In this document: positions 18,490 through 30,132 of the stretch, piece by piece
Layout: each line of letters begins with the position of its first letter
How positions within the stretch are numbered: the first letter of the stretch is position 1
Translations under genes and position numbers: made by a program
From: Staphylococcus argensis
GTDB lineage: Bacteria; Bacillota; Bacilli; Staphylococcales; Staphylococcaceae
Assembly (NCBI RefSeq): GCF_002902305.1
Contig: NZ_PPPX01000011.1
Coordinates: 1 to 64,000, forward strand
Reading direction: 5' to 3'
DNA: 64,000 nt
The notes under the pieces: generated by a model
Told to the model about the DNA's origin: nothing
Seen by the model: only the letters and a program-made list of their open reading frames with translations
The model's database searches: none

Positions 18490-19518
18490 TTATTCATTGG
18501 CGTGTTCGTCTTCTAAATTAATGACGAGTTTGCCTATCATTCGTTGGTCTTCGAGTATTTGATGCGCACGGTAGATATTATCGCTCGTTAAACCTTGCAT
18601 GACTTGCGTCACTGTCGGTTGATAAATTCCCTGCTCAATCTTCTCAGTAATATCAGTTAAATATTCATGATGTTTAATCATATCCTCAGCTTGATGAACG
18701 ACACGTGCATACATATATTCATGCGTAAAGGTTACACTCTTAGATTTCAATAAATTCAAATCCTGTTTCTCCTGAAACGCCACAATGGTTGCAATTGTGC
18801 CTCTTGCTTTAACTAAATCAATCATCGTCTCGTAATACATATCAGTGTTAAATGTACAGAAAACATAATCCACTTCATCGATATCATGCTGCTTCAATTC
18901 ATCTACGAGATGATTACGATGATTCAGCACAATGTCAGCCCCCATATCTGTACTCCAACGTTTAGTTTCTTCACGCGAAGCAGTCGTAATCACACGGAGA
19001 CCATAAGCTTTGGCAATCTGTGTTGCAATGCTTCCTACGCCACCTGCCCCATTGATAATCAATAATGTTTTACCTTGATTCTCTTCCGGATTAGATGAAA
19101 TTTGGAACACATCAAATAATGTTTCTGAGGCAGTAAGACCGGTTAGCGGGAGACTTGCCGCTTCGTTATAGGATAAATTCTTAGGTTTACGACCTACAAG
19201 ACGTTCATCTACAAGTTGATACGTTTGATTGGATCCTTGATAAATTGGTGATCCAGAATAATAAATTTTATCACCTTCATTGAATAAAGTGACCTCATCT
19301 CCAACAGATTGTACCACGCCTACCGCATCAAATCCTAATACTCTCGGCGTTTCTGACGGCGTTGTTTGACGTAGTTTCGTATCTAAAGGATTCACACTAA
19401 TTGCTTTGACCTGAACGAGCAACTCATGTTCTTGAGGCTCAGGTATTTCTCTTTCATATTCATAGAATAGATTTCCTTCATCCAACGTAAAAACACGATC
19501 TGCACCTATCGCTTTCAT
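18490..19518 (-). CDS. Zinc-free alcohol dehydrogenase/quinone oxidoreductase (MDR family)
   Basis: A 342-residue medium-chain reductase. The N-terminal GroES-like domain contains [10 protein letters not shown], and the NAD(P)-binding loop is [16 protein letters not shown]. There is no structural-zinc Cys cluster, so it belongs to the quinone oxidoreductase (YhdH/ZADH) side of the family. I chose ATG at 19518, where GAGGAG lies just upstream; an in-frame ATG at 19533 overlaps the stop of the preceding gene. It is the second gene of a two-reductase operon. The substrate is unknown; reduction of reactive aldehydes or quinones is plausible. Confidence 0.8.
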   Translation of the reverse strand: MKAIGADRVFTLDEGNLFYEYEREIPEPQEHELLVQVKAISVNPLDTKLRQTTPSETPRVLGFDAVGVVQSVGDEVTLFNEGDKIYYSGSPIYQGSNQTYQLVDERLVGRKPKNLSYNEAASLPLTGLTASETLFDVFQISSNPEENQGKTLLIINGAGGVGSIATQIAKAYGLRVITTASREETKRWSTDMGADIVLNHRNHLVDELKQHDIDEVDYVFCTFNTDMYYETMIDLVKARGTIATIVAFQEKQDLNLLKSKSVTFTHEYMYARVVHQAEDMIKHHEYLTDITEKIEQGIYQPTVTQVMQGLTSDNIYRAHQILEDQRMIGKLVINLEDEHANE

Positions 19519-19532
19519 CTTCTCACTCCTCA

Positions 19533-20540
19533 TTAATCACGCTCTGCAACTTTAACTACTTGTTTACCGAAATTATCGCCAGTAAATAAGTTTTTGAAAG
19601 CTGCAGGAACCTTGTCAAAGCCTTCTTCAACTGAAGTTCGCACTTGAATGTCACCATTTTTTACCCATTTTGCGAGGTCTTGTGCCGCATTTGCAAAATC
19701 GTCTTGATAATTGTGAACAACGAACCCTTTCATTAAGGCTTGATTTTTAATTAAAATAGGTTGAATGCGTGGACCATAATCAATTTCTGTATCATTGTAG
19801 TTAGAAATAGAACCACAAACTGGAATACGTGCGAAAGTATTCAAATGGTTGAAGACTTCATCTGCAACTGTCCCACCAACATTTTCATAGTATACATCTA
19901 TACCTTGAGGTACAGCCGCTTCTAATTGTTCTGCAAAATCTTCTGCTTTGTAATCGACCGCTGCATCGAAACCTAACTCTTCAGTTAAGAAGTGTGTCTT
20001 CTTAGGACCTCCCGCGATACCGACGACGCGAGCCCCTTTCAATTTCGCAATCTGTCCTACTACTGAACCTACAGCACCTGAAGCTGCAGAAACAACAACT
20101 GTTTCCCCTTGTTGAGGTTGACCAATCTTGAGTAAGCCATGATAAGCAGTTTGTCCCGGCATACCTAACACGCTTAAGTTTAAATATTCGGGTACATCGA
20201 GTTGTGGAACTTTGCGCACTTCATCTTCAGAAGCAGTCATTTCTTTACGCCAAGGCAAGATGCCTACAACGACGTCTCCTTCACTTAAGTGCGTTGATTT
20301 AGATTGTGTTACTTGAGCAACGATATGACCATGTATCGGTTCATTGAGTTCAAATGGTTGAACGTAAGAATCACTGTCACTCATACGACCACGCATATAA
20401 GGATCAACTGAAATATACAAGGCTTTCAACTTTACTTGACCCTCTTGCGGTTCTTGAACCTCTACATCTTCGAAATGAAAAGTGTAATCATCTGGCATTC
20501 CTTGGGGTCTTTGTGCAAGTACAATTTGTTCTGTCTTCAT
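19533..20540 (-). CDS. NADP-dependent oxidoreductase, CurA/LTB4-dehydrogenase type
   Basis: A 335-residue MDR-family enzyme of the YncB/CurA group. It shows VDPYMRGRM near residue 50, [16 protein letters not shown], the nucleotide loop [15 protein letters not shown], and ENVGG. Relatives reduce alpha,beta-unsaturated ketones with NADPH. It is the first gene of a two-reductase operon; its stop lies 15 bases before the next start. AGGAGG precedes the ATG. The natural substrate cannot be told from the sequence. Confidence 0.85.
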   Translation of the reverse strand: MKTEQIVLAQRPQGMPDDYTFHFEDVEVQEPQEGQVKLKALYISVDPYMRGRMSDSDSYVQPFELNEPIHGHIVAQVTQSKSTHLSEGDVVVGILPWRKEMTASEDEVRKVPQLDVPEYLNLSVLGMPGQTAYHGLLKIGQPQQGETVVVSAASGAVGSVVGQIAKLKGARVVGIAGGPKKTHFLTEELGFDAAVDYKAEDFAEQLEAAVPQGIDVYYENVGGTVADEVFNHLNTFARIPVCGSISNYNDTEIDYGPRIQPILIKNQALMKGFVVHNYQDDFANAAQDLAKWVKNGDIQVRTSVEEGFDKVPAAFKNLFTGDNFGKQVVKVAERD

Positions 20541-20641
20541 AATAAACCTCCTCTTTTATTATGAGGTTTACCCGCTTCACGTATTTTAAAAAAGTTGTCT
20601 AACAATATATCAACCTTGTGAATTTATTATAAAGTTGTAAC

Positions 20642-21487
20642 CTAATCATGTCCCCATAAGAACTGATTAATATGATGAGCCACCTTCGCACTGTCGTGTA
20701 GCTCACTATGGTCACCTTCTTTACCAGTAATCTTTAAAGTGTTGTAGCTATCGACCACATCACCAATAATATATTCCAAAGATTGAGAAGAGACGTTACT
20801 TACACGACGATCTGAGTGTGAGCCATCCTCTACATCTCCATATATATTTAATACTTGGATATGTTTGTTACGGTAAATTTGTTTCAACGGTAGAATATCC
20901 CGATACTCTTTCGTCATTCGTTCAGGTTTACCATTCTGATCGAGGTGATTCTCATTTGCTTTATCATCCATACCCAACACGCCGTCAAATGTGCCTGCAA
21001 TGTTAACTTGTTTATTTAATTTCGGTAAATCTTTATCATTACCATATTCCAACATAAAGTAACTAAACGACATATTGGCCATTGAATGCATCACCATATT
21101 GTACTGATCAAATTTCTGTTGGTCTTCAAGCTTTACTAAGACATTTTTAATCCACTGAGCATTTGTCGGATAATCTCCATTCTCATTATCTTCGAGCTTA
21201 ATGATGACGATCGGATGACGATCATGATTAGAGAGTGGTCGATCAACAGTCACGTGACCTTGTGCATCTACCGTCGCGTACACTGTTTCATGCTTATGTT
21301 CATTCGTTGCACTGTGAATTAAATATTTAGTAGAGTTTAAAGTCCCACTATAACCATGTAGATACAAAGTTGGCGTAATTTCTTTAGAAGTATAGGTAGG
21401 CTTCTTATGACTTAGTGAAACCCAGGAACATGCACTCAACGAGGTTGTAAGGAGGACCATAAATAATATCATTGCTAGCTTTTTCAT
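20642..21487 (-). CDS. Lipoprotein alpha/beta hydrolase (DUF915 family)
   Basis: A 281-residue exported protein. A signal peptide ends in the lipobox LSAC, with Cys20 as the lipidated residue. The mature part is an alpha/beta hydrolase of the DUF915 family: the oxyanion-region LHGYSG, the nucleophile elbow MHSMAN (in place of GxSxG), and a late His in GDHSELH. It is anchored to the outer face of the membrane. The substrate is unknown. The ATG has an AAAGGAG site. It is a single-gene unit between the reductases and the lac operon. Confidence 0.82.
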   Translation of the reverse strand: MKKLAMILFMVLLTTSLSACSWVSLSHKKPTYTSKEITPTLYLHGYSGTLNSTKYLIHSATNEHKHETVYATVDAQGHVTVDRPLSNHDRHPIVIIKLEDNENGDYPTNAQWIKNVLVKLEDQQKFDQYNMVMHSMANMSFSYFMLEYGNDKDLPKLNKQVNIAGTFDGVLGMDDKANENHLDQNGKPERMTKEYRDILPLKQIYRNKHIQVLNIYGDVEDGSHSDRRVSNVSSQSLEYIIGDVVDSYNTLKITGKEGDHSELHDSAKVAHHINQFLWGHD

Positions 21488-21604
21488 CTGTTGTCTCCTT
21501 TAAGTGTTATCACACTTAAGTATAGACTAATTTAAAGCTTTCACGTACTTTTAAGCACTTTTACAAAGGTAAGAGCCTATCTAAAATAGTTTATCGATAT
21601 CGTA

Positions 21605-21648
21605 AAATGCAGAATTCGATGAAGTCCTCCTACCTCATCGAACTCTGC
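21605..21648 (-). terminator. Probable terminator of the lac operon
   Basis: A 14-base stem (21609-21622 with 21635-21648, one G-T pair) with a 12-base loop is followed on the minus strand by ATTTTA. It lies just after the lacG stop codon. The stem is strong but the T run is short. Confidence 0.7.
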
Positions 21649-21660
21649 ATGTATTACAAA

Positions 21661-23088
<1,428 letters not shown>

Positions 23089-24828
23089 TTAATTAAATTG
23101 TTTTTGTACAAATTCTAAAGCTTCTTTACCGTTTCTAGTTAAATTAATGTATTCTACACCTTGCGTTTTTGCTAGTTTAATACCTAAACGATCAGTGTCA
23201 CATTTAATATCCTCATAGTTAGATGCGACTTGTGGTGCTAATATAACGAGTTGATAGTCTTTCATGATATCCATATGTGCGCCATAACTTCCTGCTGCTG
23301 CAGTAATCGGTTGATGATATTCAGCTGCTGCTTTGTTTAAAGCATTGGCTAGTAAACCACTCGTACCCCCGCCGGCACATAACACGAGTACATTCGTTTC
23401 TTCTTGAATAGCGGAAGCGTTAGAAGCGACCGCTTCACGTTCCTCATTTAATTTCGCCGATGCTTGTTGTTGATTATTCATCATCTGTTCTGCTTTCGTC
23501 GTATCAAAGTTCGCTTTTACTTTTTCTTCTAACGCTTTAGTAGATGCATTATCAGCATTCTCTTGTTCCTCTAAATAGATACCTTTGTCATATACTTTTA
23601 AGAAAGGATAATAAATCGTGACGTCTACAAATATCAGAACTGCAGCAAGTACGAATGACCACACACCAAACCCAGTACCCATGATGATCCCCAGAGGCCC
23701 TGGTGTCGTCCATGGTAAGTTCACACTAAAGCTATTCATGCCTAATACATCAACGAAAAATTTAAAGATCCAGACGTTGGCAATCGGTGCAAAGACAAAG
23801 GGTATAAAGAAAATCGGGTTTAAGACAAGTGGCGCACCGAAGAGAATAGGTTCATTCACTCCGAAGAAAGTTGGAACGACTGAAGCTCTTCCGATCGCTT
23901 TATTACGTTTCGATTTCGTCAACCACATAAACATAAATGGTACGACGAGCGTTGCACCCGTACCTCCCAATGTAACGATAAACATTTGAGTACCTGACGT
24001 GATCACCTTGTCAGCATGCATGCCAGCGTGTATTAGTTTGAAGTTCGTTTCAATATTCGCATAAGTAATCGCAGCAATAGCTGGTTCCACGATAGATGGT
24101 CCATGAATACCGACAAACCAGAAGAACGCAAAGGCACCAAAGATAATTGTGATACCAATCCAACCATCCGCTGCGGTAAAGAGAGGTTCAAATAATTTAA
24201 GGATTGCTTCAGCTACCGTAGTATGGATAAATGAGTGAATCAGTAAATCTAAACCATAAAGTATTAGGATAACGATAGAGAAAGGAATGATATCCTTAAA
24301 TACCTGAGAAATATTAGGTGGCACTTCTTTAGGCATCTTTATCGTGATGTTCTTCTTCATACAGAAATTGTAGACTGCCACTGTGATGAAAGCTGCTAAA
24401 AATGCAGTTAACAAACCTTTCGTCCCCATAAAGGCGTTTAAATATCCGCCCTCTTTAGCTTGTTCGGCAGAAAGTAACAAAAATCCACACATAGCCGCTA
24501 ACATAATAGAAATAAAGTTCAATTGTTGGTTTGCCTTAAGCTTTCGGTTATAGGAGTCCGTCAATGACTTCGCTGTCGTTCCAGCTACCAGTATGGCTAC
24601 TAATCCCATTGTGTAATTGTAGGGCTTCATCAAGATGCCTTCCATATGCTTAGACCAAGTGAAGCCGAAGATATTAGGTACGAAAGCGATGAGTAAGAAC
24701 AAACTAGAGAATAAGATGACCGGCATCGCTGCAATAAAGCCATCGCGAATGGCTCTTAAGTAAATATTTCTTGAAATCTTCTCAAAAAATGGTTTTGCTT
24801 TCTCAATTTGTGCAATTAGTCTGTTCAT
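23089..24828 (-). CDS. lacE: Lactose PTS transporter subunit EIICB
   Basis: A 579-residue membrane permease. The N-terminal EIIC domain has about eight to ten helices (residues 1-430), including the [12 protein letters not shown] and [12 protein letters not shown] motifs. A linker rich in Ala, Glu and Gln follows, then a EIIB domain with the phosphorylated cysteine in [10 protein letters not shown] (Cys484). It imports lactose as lactose-6-phosphate with LacF. I chose ATG at 24828; a GTG nine bases earlier overlaps the lacF stop by four bases and is an alternative. Order lacF-lacE-lacG is as in S. aureus. Confidence 0.95.
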   Translation of the reverse strand: MNRLIAQIEKAKPFFEKISRNIYLRAIRDGFIAAMPVILFSSLFLLIAFVPNIFGFTWSKHMEGILMKPYNYTMGLVAILVAGTTAKSLTDSYNRKLKANQQLNFISIMLAAMCGFLLLSAEQAKEGGYLNAFMGTKGLLTAFLAAFITVAVYNFCMKKNITIKMPKEVPPNISQVFKDIIPFSIVILILYGLDLLIHSFIHTTVAEAILKLFEPLFTAADGWIGITIIFGAFAFFWFVGIHGPSIVEPAIAAITYANIETNFKLIHAGMHADKVITSGTQMFIVTLGGTGATLVVPFMFMWLTKSKRNKAIGRASVVPTFFGVNEPILFGAPLVLNPIFFIPFVFAPIANVWIFKFFVDVLGMNSFSVNLPWTTPGPLGIIMGTGFGVWSFVLAAVLIFVDVTIYYPFLKVYDKGIYLEEQENADNASTKALEEKVKANFDTTKAEQMMNNQQQASAKLNEEREAVASNASAIQEETNVLVLCAGGGTSGLLANALNKAAAEYHQPITAAAGSYGAHMDIMKDYQLVILAPQVASNYEDIKCDTDRLGIKLAKTQGVEYINLTRNGKEALEFVQKQFN

Positions 24829-24833
24829 GCTGT

Positions 24834-25148
24834 TCACCGCTCTCTTTGATATAATTCAATAATGTGCGTCATTAAATCTCGAATGGCAAGTGTCGTCATC
24901 AAGTGATCCTGTCCGTGCATCATTGTTACACTATAAGGAATATCATTACCTTGCGCTTCATTGGCTAACAATTCCGTCTGAGCGTTATGTGCTTGAGTGA
25001 TGACTTGGTTTCCTTCTTCAATCAGCGACTCAGCACCTGCAATATCTCCATTCTTAGCAGCTTGGAGCGCTTCCAGGAATTTAGATCTCGCTTCACCTGC
25101 ATATGCGACAATTTCAAAGCCTAACATTTGTACGTCTTCTTTTTGCAT
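24834..25148 (-). CDS. lacF: Lactose PTS transporter subunit EIIA
   Basis: A 104-residue helical EIIA protein of the lactose/cellobiose class. The phosphorylated histidine lies in MMHGQDHLM. It passes phosphate from HPr to the EIIB domain of LacE. The ATG at 25148 has AAGGGTGA six bases upstream; the GTG at 25157 lies inside that site. It follows lacB by about 30 bases. In S. aureus lacC and lacD lie between lacB and lacF; here they are absent. Confidence 0.95.
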   Translation of the reverse strand: MQKEDVQMLGFEIVAYAGEARSKFLEALQAAKNGDIAGAESLIEEGNQVITQAHNAQTELLANEAQGNDIPYSVTMMHGQDHLMTTLAIRDLMTHIIELYQRER

Positions 25149-25178
25149 CTTAATCACCCTTTTAAAAGTATTCAGTTG

Positions 25179-25694
25179 TCAATCTGTATATTCACCGTTG
25201 TTCCATTTTTCCAACAATGGATCAAAAGCATGAGTATCATGGTCATACTTACGTTCTTGATCCAATTCAGTAATCTTATCTATCAATTGCTGATTCTCAG
25301 GCGTTGGTTTGTACTCCGCAGCAAGAAAGGCATCGATTAAATCGAACAACAATAACTCACCGATGATTCGACCACCGAAGCCGATAACATTCGCGTTCAA
25401 TTGCTCTTTAGAATAACGTGCAGTCATCAAATCTTTAACCAAACCTGCTCTCACGCCAGGCACCTTATTCGCAGCATTAGTAATACCCACGCCAGTCCCA
25501 CAAATGCAGATTCCGAGGTCTGCTTCATGTTGAACGACTGCCTCGCCGACCTTTCGACCAAATATTGGATAGTGCGTGCGTGCAAAGTCATACGTTCCTA
25601 CATCGATAACTTCATGCCCTTGCTCCTTCAAGTATTTAGAAACATTCATCTTCGTATCTGTGACGATATGATCACAGCCAATCGCAATCTTCAT
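25179..25694 (-). CDS. lacB: Galactose-6-phosphate isomerase subunit B
   Basis: A 171-residue RpiB/LacAB-family protein. It keeps the catalytic-type motif [17 protein letters not shown] with its Cys, and GCDH near the start. With LacA it converts galactose-6-phosphate to tagatose-6-phosphate in the cytosol. The ATG at 25694 is preferred because AAAGGAAG is well spaced from it; the ATG two codons earlier is too close. It is twelve bases downstream of lacA. The length equals the S. aureus protein as I recall it. Confidence 0.95.
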   Translation of the reverse strand: MKIAIGCDHIVTDTKMNVSKYLKEQGHEVIDVGTYDFARTHYPIFGRKVGEAVVQHEADLGICICGTGVGITNAANKVPGVRAGLVKDLMTARYSKEQLNANVIGFGGRIIGELLLFDLIDAFLAAEYKPTPENQQLIDKITELDQERKYDHDTHAFDPLLEKWNNGEYTD

Positions 25695-25706
25695 AATCAT
25701 CTTCCT

Positions 25707-26135
25707 TTAGCACATTTGATTTAACATATCTACTCTGATTTGATGTCGTCCTCCATCATATCCTGCTGTTAAAAATGCTTCGACGATATTGACGGCTAAC
25801 GAAGCTCCTACAATTTCACTGCCTAAAGTGATAAGTTGACAGTTATTATGTGCACGTGTCATATAGGCTGAGCGTTCGTCTGAAACTTCAGCAGCGATAA
25901 TACCTTGAACTTTAGTCGCTGTGATAAAGCTTCCTACGCCATAGGCATCAATCGCTATCGCTAAAGCATCCTCATGTTGCTTTAAAGCTTTAGTTATCGC
26001 TAATGTCGCATCTACAAAATCTAACGCTTGATCACGCGTCGCATCAACGACCTCATAATCCTGTTGCTTTAAGTGTTCAATGAGTAAATCCTTTAATCTA
26101 ACTCCTGTTTGGTCTGAACCAATAACTACAACCAT
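25707..26135 (-). CDS. lacA: Galactose-6-phosphate isomerase subunit A
   Basis: A 142-residue RpiB/LacAB-family protein. As is usual for LacA, the position of the catalytic Cys is not conserved ([12 protein letters not shown]), since LacA works with LacB as a heteromeric isomerase. ATG at 26135 fits an AAGGAA site; the earlier ATG at 26156 adds seven residues not expected in the family. It is the first gene of the operon, downstream of the promoter at 26197-26225 and the cre site at 26171-26184. Confidence 0.93.
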   Translation of the reverse strand: MVVVIGSDQTGVRLKDLLIEHLKQQDYEVVDATRDQALDFVDATLAITKALKQHEDALAIAIDAYGVGSFITATKVQGIIAAEVSDERSAYMTRAHNNCQLITLGSEIVGASLAVNIVEAFLTAGYDGGRHQIRVDMLNQMC

Positions 26136-26170
26136 GTCGATTCCTTCCCACTTCAAGTATTAATCAATAA

Positions 26171-26184
26171 TGAAAGCGCTTTAT
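26171..26184. promoter_or_regulatory. CcpA cre site of the lac operon
   Basis: TGAAAGCGCTTTAT matches the cre consensus TGWAARCGYTWNCW with one mismatch and holds a perfect AAAGCGCTTT palindrome. It lies just downstream of the predicted lac transcription start, where CcpA binding would block transcription when glucose is present. Confidence 0.85.
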
Positions 26185-26196
26185 TTGATCACTTTA

Positions 26197-26225
26197 AGTA
26201 TAAACATAACCAAACAATAAATCAA
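26197..26225 (-). promoter_or_regulatory. lac operon promoter with LacR-type repeats
   Basis: On the minus strand TTGATT (26225-26220) and TATACT (26202-26197) are spaced by 17 bases. Within about 26203-26260 the minus strand repeats TGTTT several times. Such direct repeats are typical of DeoR-family operators, so LacR may bind here. The promoter is well supported; the operator is inferred. Confidence 0.7.
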
Positions 26226-26361
26226 CACAAAACAACATAAATAAACATTATTTGTTTACTAATGTTGAATGAGGCTAAAACTTAATTTTGTGGATTTAAT
26301 TAGAGTCTCTCATGTCAGGACTAATAAAGATTTATCTCAGCACTTCACAAATAGATGATTT
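26226..26361. other. Intergenic stretch upstream of the lac promoter
   Basis: This AT-rich DNA separates the lac promoter from the lacR terminator. It contains more TGTTT-like repeats near 26240-26260. No gene is seen. Confidence 0.4.
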
Positions 26362-26408
26362 ACTAAAAAAAGTAGAACGGCGACATTTTTATTGTCACCA
26401 TTCTACTT
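26362..26408 (-). terminator. Terminator hairpin downstream of lacR
   Basis: A 16-base stem (26370-26385 with 26393-26408, with G-T pairs) and 7-base loop are followed on the minus strand by a run of seven T residues. It insulates the lac promoter from lacR transcription. It lies about 150 bases past the lacR stop. Confidence 0.85.
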
Positions 26409-26554
26409 CTTACTTCATCTAATGATTAATCTCGACCAGTTATTTATTTTTTTCTTAGCTTGTTAGTATCTTACCTACCTCTACATATCGTCGCAATCAA
26501 TTACTTTAAAGTTTCAGTATTTTTTCTATCTACCCTTGTCCTCACAAATGTTAC

Positions 26555-27313
26555 TTAATAATAAATCTTTTTATTATAATCCAACAAATAGTCAATCGCA
26601 TCTCTGCGTAACGCATCCGTATAAATACCTGTCACTTCTGTAATATCACAGAACTGATTGAAATCCTCTTTGAAGATCTTTGAGCTATCTACAAGCAAAT
26701 ACGTCTCAAGCGAATGATTTAACGCGATTTGTTGCGTATAAGCTTCCTCTACTGATGAAGTCATCGCATATCCATTGTTCACCGCATTACTACTGAAAAA
26801 CATCTTGTTGAACTTCAGATTGCTCAATATCGTATTCGTCATCTCGCCTACGAAAGATTGAGTAATATCACGCATGTTGCCACCTAACAAGAAGACTTTA
26901 AAGTCGAGCGATTTTTTCTTATTCAGAATTTCAAATACTGGCAAGCAATTGGTGATAACTGTTAACTTCTGATGATCTATTTCTTCCGCAAGAATTTCAA
27001 TCGTAGTCCCGGGGCCTAAGAAGATATTATCCCCTTCTTCAATAATCGCAGCCGCTTGATGGGCAATCGTTCTTTTTTCCGTCACATGCTCTGTATGTTT
27101 CTCCTTGTGAGAGCGTTCTCTATACTGAGTTAAATCGTTGCTACGCGCGCCTCCGTAAATCTTCGTTAGCACGCCTTGTTCTTCAAGTTCACTCAAATCT
27201 CTTCTCACTGTCATATCTGAGACATTTAAATCAGCAACGATTTCATTCGTCGTCACCGATCCTTTTTTATTAATTAATTTCGTAATTTCTTCGAGTCGTT
27301 CAAATTTATTCAC
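26555..27313 (-). CDS. lacR: Lactose phosphotransferase system repressor, DeoR family
   Basis: A 252-residue DeoR-type regulator. The N-terminal winged helix (residues 1-60) includes NVSDMTVRRDLSELEEQG. The C-terminal sugar-phosphate sensor domain includes NIFLGPGTT and a NCLPVFEIL segment. In S. aureus LacR represses the lac operon and tagatose-6-phosphate releases it. Its place directly upstream of lacA supports that role. It has its own terminator and is divergent from the sirtuin gene. Confidence 0.93.
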   Translation of the reverse strand: MNKFERLEEITKLINKKGSVTTNEIVADLNVSDMTVRRDLSELEEQGVLTKIYGGARSNDLTQYRERSHKEKHTEHVTEKRTIAHQAAAIIEEGDNIFLGPGTTIEILAEEIDHQKLTVITNCLPVFEILNKKKSLDFKVFLLGGNMRDITQSFVGEMTNTILSNLKFNKMFFSSNAVNNGYAMTSSVEEAYTQQIALNHSLETYLLVDSSKIFKEDFNQFCDITEVTGIYTDALRRDAIDYLLDYNKKIYY

Positions 27314-27470
27314 ATCAATCCCTCGCTCTATGTCCAGCGTTCATTCATTGTACTCTCAATATGTCATACTATACCATACTCTAAGCCATTTTTCTTAAAT
27401 AGGTAAAATGGCTCATGTGTACTATAATAAAAGTAATAACTCTGATAAATATCAAATAGAGGTGTTAATG

Positions 27471-28205
27471 ATGACAGATCAAATCACTAAATTGAAGACG
27501 ATCATCGATGAATCAGAACGTATCGTGTTCTTTACAGGAGCGGGTGTATCCGTTGCAAGCGGCATTCCAGATTTCCGTTCTATGGGTGGTTTATTCGATG
27601 AAATTTCCAAAGACGGTTACTCTCCTGAATATTTACTCAGCCGTGACTATTTAAATGCGGATCCAGAAGGTTATATTAACTTCACGCACAAACGCTTACT
27701 CATGTCTGATAAAGCGCCTAATCCAGTACATGAATGGATTGCACAACTCGAAGATGAAGGACGTGCGCTAGGCGTCATTACGCAAAACATCGATGGCTTG
27801 CATAGTGATGCTGGTAGTACAAATGTCGATGAACTACATGGTACATTGAATCGATTCTATTGTTTAAACTGTGATGCTGAATACACGAAAGAAGAAGTTA
27901 TGGAGAAAACGTTAAAGGAATGTGAGCGTTGTGGAGGCCCTATTCGTCCAGATATCGTGCTGTATGGAGAAATGCTCAATCAGCAAACGATCAGTCGAGC
28001 ATTAAACAAATTAACGTCTGCAGACACACTTGTCGTATTAGGTACTTCTTTAGTTGTGCAACCCGCAGCTGGATTAGTCTCCAACTTCCAAGGTGACCAT
28101 TTTGTCATTATTAATCGAGATCAAACGCCTTATGACAATTCAGCAGACTTAGTCATTCACGATGATATGGTAGATGTGATTAAAGCATTAAACGAGCAAT
28201 CTTAA
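27471..28205 (+). CDS. cobB: NAD-dependent protein deacylase, sirtuin family
   Basis: A 244-residue cytosolic sirtuin. The NAD-binding motif is GAGVSVASGIPDFRS, followed by TQNIDGLH, the catalytic His in ELHG, and a zinc site of two CxxC pairs (CLNC and CERC). It removes acyl groups from lysines using NAD. ATG at 27471 has AGAGGTG six bases upstream; an open frame reaches back to 27408 but without a ribosome site. It lies between lacR (divergent) and rpsI (convergent), so it is a single gene. Confidence 0.92.
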   Translation: MTDQITKLKTIIDESERIVFFTGAGVSVASGIPDFRSMGGLFDEISKDGYSPEYLLSRDYLNADPEGYINFTHKRLLMSDKAPNPVHEWIAQLEDEGRALGVITQNIDGLHSDAGSTNVDELHGTLNRFYCLNCDAEYTKEEVMEKTLKECERCGGPIRPDIVLYGEMLNQQTISRALNKLTSADTLVVLGTSLVVQPAAGLVSNFQGDHFVIINRDQTPYDNSADLVIHDDMVDVIKALNEQS

Positions 28206-28220
28206 TTTCAATATCAACGT

Positions 28221-28255
28221 AAAAAAACACTTCCCAATCTTTTGGGAAGTGTTTT
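28221..28255. terminator. Bidirectional terminator between cobB and rpsI
   Basis: A perfect stem (28224-28236 with 28243-28255) has A residues on one side and T residues on the other, so it can stop both convergent transcripts. Confidence 0.9.
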
Positions 28256-28271
28256 CGTATCGAACCACAAA

Positions 28272-28664
28272 TTAACGTTTTGAGAATTGTGGAGAACGAC
28301 GTGCTTTTTTAAGACCTGGTTTTTTACGTTCTTTCATACGTGGGTCACGAGTTAAGAGACCTGCGCGTTTTAAAGAACCTCTGTATTCAGGGTCTGCTTC
28401 TAATAATGCACGAGCGATACCGTGACGGATAGCTTGTGCTTGTCCAGTGAAGCCACCACCATGAACATTAACTAATACATCATAGTTACCTTTAGTTTCA
28501 GTTACATCAAATGGTTGACTTAAGTCTAAGATTAAAGATTCGAATGGTAAGTAATCGCGTACGTCACGTTCGTTTACTTTGATATTACCTTCACCTGGTA
28601 CTAAACGAACACGTGCTACTGAGTTTTTACGACGGCCTGTGCCTCTATATTCAACTTGTGCCAA
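28272..28664 (-). CDS. rpsI: 30S ribosomal protein S9
   Basis: A 130-residue S9 protein with the typical start [17 protein letters not shown], the central [19 protein letters not shown] and the basic C-terminal tail ending SPQFSKR, whose last residues reach the P-site tRNA. It follows rplM by 19 bases, the conserved rplM-rpsI pair. An AAGGAGG site precedes the ATG. A bidirectional terminator follows. Confidence 0.98.
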   Translation of the reverse strand: MAQVEYRGTGRRKNSVARVRLVPGEGNIKVNERDVRDYLPFESLILDLSQPFDVTETKGNYDVLVNVHGGGFTGQAQAIRHGIARALLEADPEYRGSLKRAGLLTRDPRMKERKKPGLKKARRSPQFSKR

Positions 28665-28683
28665 TGTAATTTCCTCCTTCTAA

Positions 28684-29121
28684 TTAACCACGTAACTCGT
28701 AGTTTTCTGGTTGTTGTGCAGCGTGTGGATGTTCAGCGCCACCATATACAAATAATTTCTTGCCTTGTTTCTCACCTAAACGTGTGTTTGGTAACATACC
28801 TTTGATTGAAGTTTCTAATAAACGTTCAGGGTTAGTTTCTCTTAATTCACCAGCAGTGATTGATTTGATACCGCCTGGGTGATTTGAGTGGTGGTAGTAG
28901 ACTTTATCTTTGTCCTTTCTACCAGTAAATTGAATTTGTGATGCGTTGATGATGATTACATAGTCACCAGTATCAACGTGTGGTGTGTAAGTTACTTTAT
29001 TTTTACCGCGTAAAATAGCTGCTACTTCTGAAGAAAGACGACCAAGCGTTTGTCCAGCCGCATCAATAACATACCATTTGCGTTCAATATTTGATTCGTT
29101 AGCCATAAATGTTTGACGCAT
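28684..29121 (-). CDS. rplM: 50S ribosomal protein L13
   Basis: A 145-residue L13 with [21 protein letters not shown] near the start and [14 protein letters not shown] at the end. It is an early-assembly large-subunit protein. The upstream ATG giving [11 protein letters not shown] is kept because staphylococcal L13 proteins share it and AGGAGG lies before it. It is first in rplM-rpsI. A promoter and a structured leader of about 160 bases lie upstream. Confidence 0.98.
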   Translation of the reverse strand: MRQTFMANESNIERKWYVIDAAGQTLGRLSSEVAAILRGKNKVTYTPHVDTGDYVIIINASQIQFTGRKDKDKVYYHHSNHPGGIKSITAGELRETNPERLLETSIKGMLPNTRLGEKQGKKLFVYGGAEHPHAAQQPENYELRG

Positions 29122-29287
29122 AATATTGTCCTCCTAGTAAATAAATGGTTATCTCATTAAATGTTGTTACGATTTAAAGCTTAGATTTCATTTATTAATT
29201 ACTGTTAGTTCTACCTGCTTCTATATCTTGTAACACAATAAGTTTCCGGGGCTTATCGTGGGGTAATATAAAACAATACCGTTAATA
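29122..29287 (-). promoter_or_regulatory. Structured 5' leader of rplM (possible L13 autoregulatory leader)
   Basis: Between the rplM promoter and the L13 start lies about 165 nt of untranslated RNA. It has a 9-bp stem (29234-29242 with 29252-29260, one G-T pair) around a GC-rich loop CCCCGGAAA. Firmicute rplM-rpsI operons are known to carry L13-binding leaders. I infer this leader from position and structure and have not matched it to the Rfam model. Confidence 0.5.
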
Positions 29288-29316
29288 ATCGTATAATTTA
29301 TAACCCATTTTGTCAA
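29288..29316 (-). promoter_or_regulatory. Promoter of rplM-rpsI
   Basis: On the minus strand a perfect TTGACA (29316-29311) and TACGAT (29293-29288) are spaced by exactly 17 bases. It lies just past the truA stop codon. Confidence 0.8.
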
Positions 29317-29322
29317 TGTCAT

Positions 29323-30126
29323 TCAGTCATTTTCTAATGATTTTTTTCGATGTATACGGATATCTTCGCCAAAGTCTTGAATTAAAGATTCTGGGGACAA
29401 ATAGACCTTTTCTAAATACAACCCTGCTGCTGGAGCAGTAAATGGCATTTGGTTACGATCTTTAGCCTCTAATAACCGTGGCACATCTTCAGGACGTTTC
29501 TTACCTTGCCCTACTTGTAGTAAAAATGCGACCAGTACTCGAACCATATTATAAAGAAAGCCTGAACCTGTCACGACATAGTCAAAACCGTCCTCAGTCA
29601 CTACCATTCTACTTTCATAAAGCGTACGCACTTTACTTTCGACCTCAGTCTTCTGCGAACAAAAGCCTGTGAAATCGTGTGTCCCTACGAAAGCTTGTGC
29701 CGCTTCTTGCATCGCCTCAATATCCAGCTGATAAGGGATGTATGTCTTTAATCCACTTTGAAAAGGATCTTTGTGCGCCCCTTGATATATCTTGTAGCGA
29801 TACGTCTTCCCTACACAATCGTAGCGACAATGGAAGTTGTCGCTCACAAATTGGATGTCATGCACGTAAATATCATCTGGCAAAGCACTATTCATCGCAT
29901 ATTGCCATTTCTCAGGTGTGATATTCAATTCAGTATCAAAGTGAAAGTATTGATTTAAAGCGTGCACCCCACGGTCAGTACGACTTGTCGGATGTATGCG
30001 CACATGACGTTTGTGCATACGTTTCAATATCTTCTCAAATTGTTGTTGAATCGTACGACCATTCTGTTGAATTTGAAATCCTAAATAGTCACGACCCATA
30101 TACGCTATATTAACTAATACACGCAT
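29323..30126 (-). CDS. truA: tRNA pseudouridine synthase A
   Basis: A 267-residue TruA enzyme that forms pseudouridine at positions 38-40 of tRNA anticodon arms. The catalytic aspartate is in [10 protein letters not shown], and the family motifs [24 protein letters not shown] and [10 protein letters not shown] are present. It is the last gene of ecfA1-ecfA2-ecfT-truA, six bases after ecfT. This order is conserved among staphylococci. Confidence 0.96.
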   Translation of the reverse strand: MRVLVNIAYMGRDYLGFQIQQNGRTIQQQFEKILKRMHKRHVRIHPTSRTDRGVHALNQYFHFDTELNITPEKWQYAMNSALPDDIYVHDIQFVSDNFHCRYDCVGKTYRYKIYQGAHKDPFQSGLKTYIPYQLDIEAMQEAAQAFVGTHDFTGFCSQKTEVESKVRTLYESRMVVTEDGFDYVVTGSGFLYNMVRVLVAFLLQVGQGKKRPEDVPRLLEAKDRNQMPFTAPAAGLYLEKVYLSPESLIQDFGEDIRIHRKKSLEND

Positions 30127-30132
30127 TAGTAA

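Noticed and set aside
23618-23989. 123-residue open frame opposite lacE
   Set aside because: It is a shadow of the well-conserved EIIC domain and shows no family similarity.
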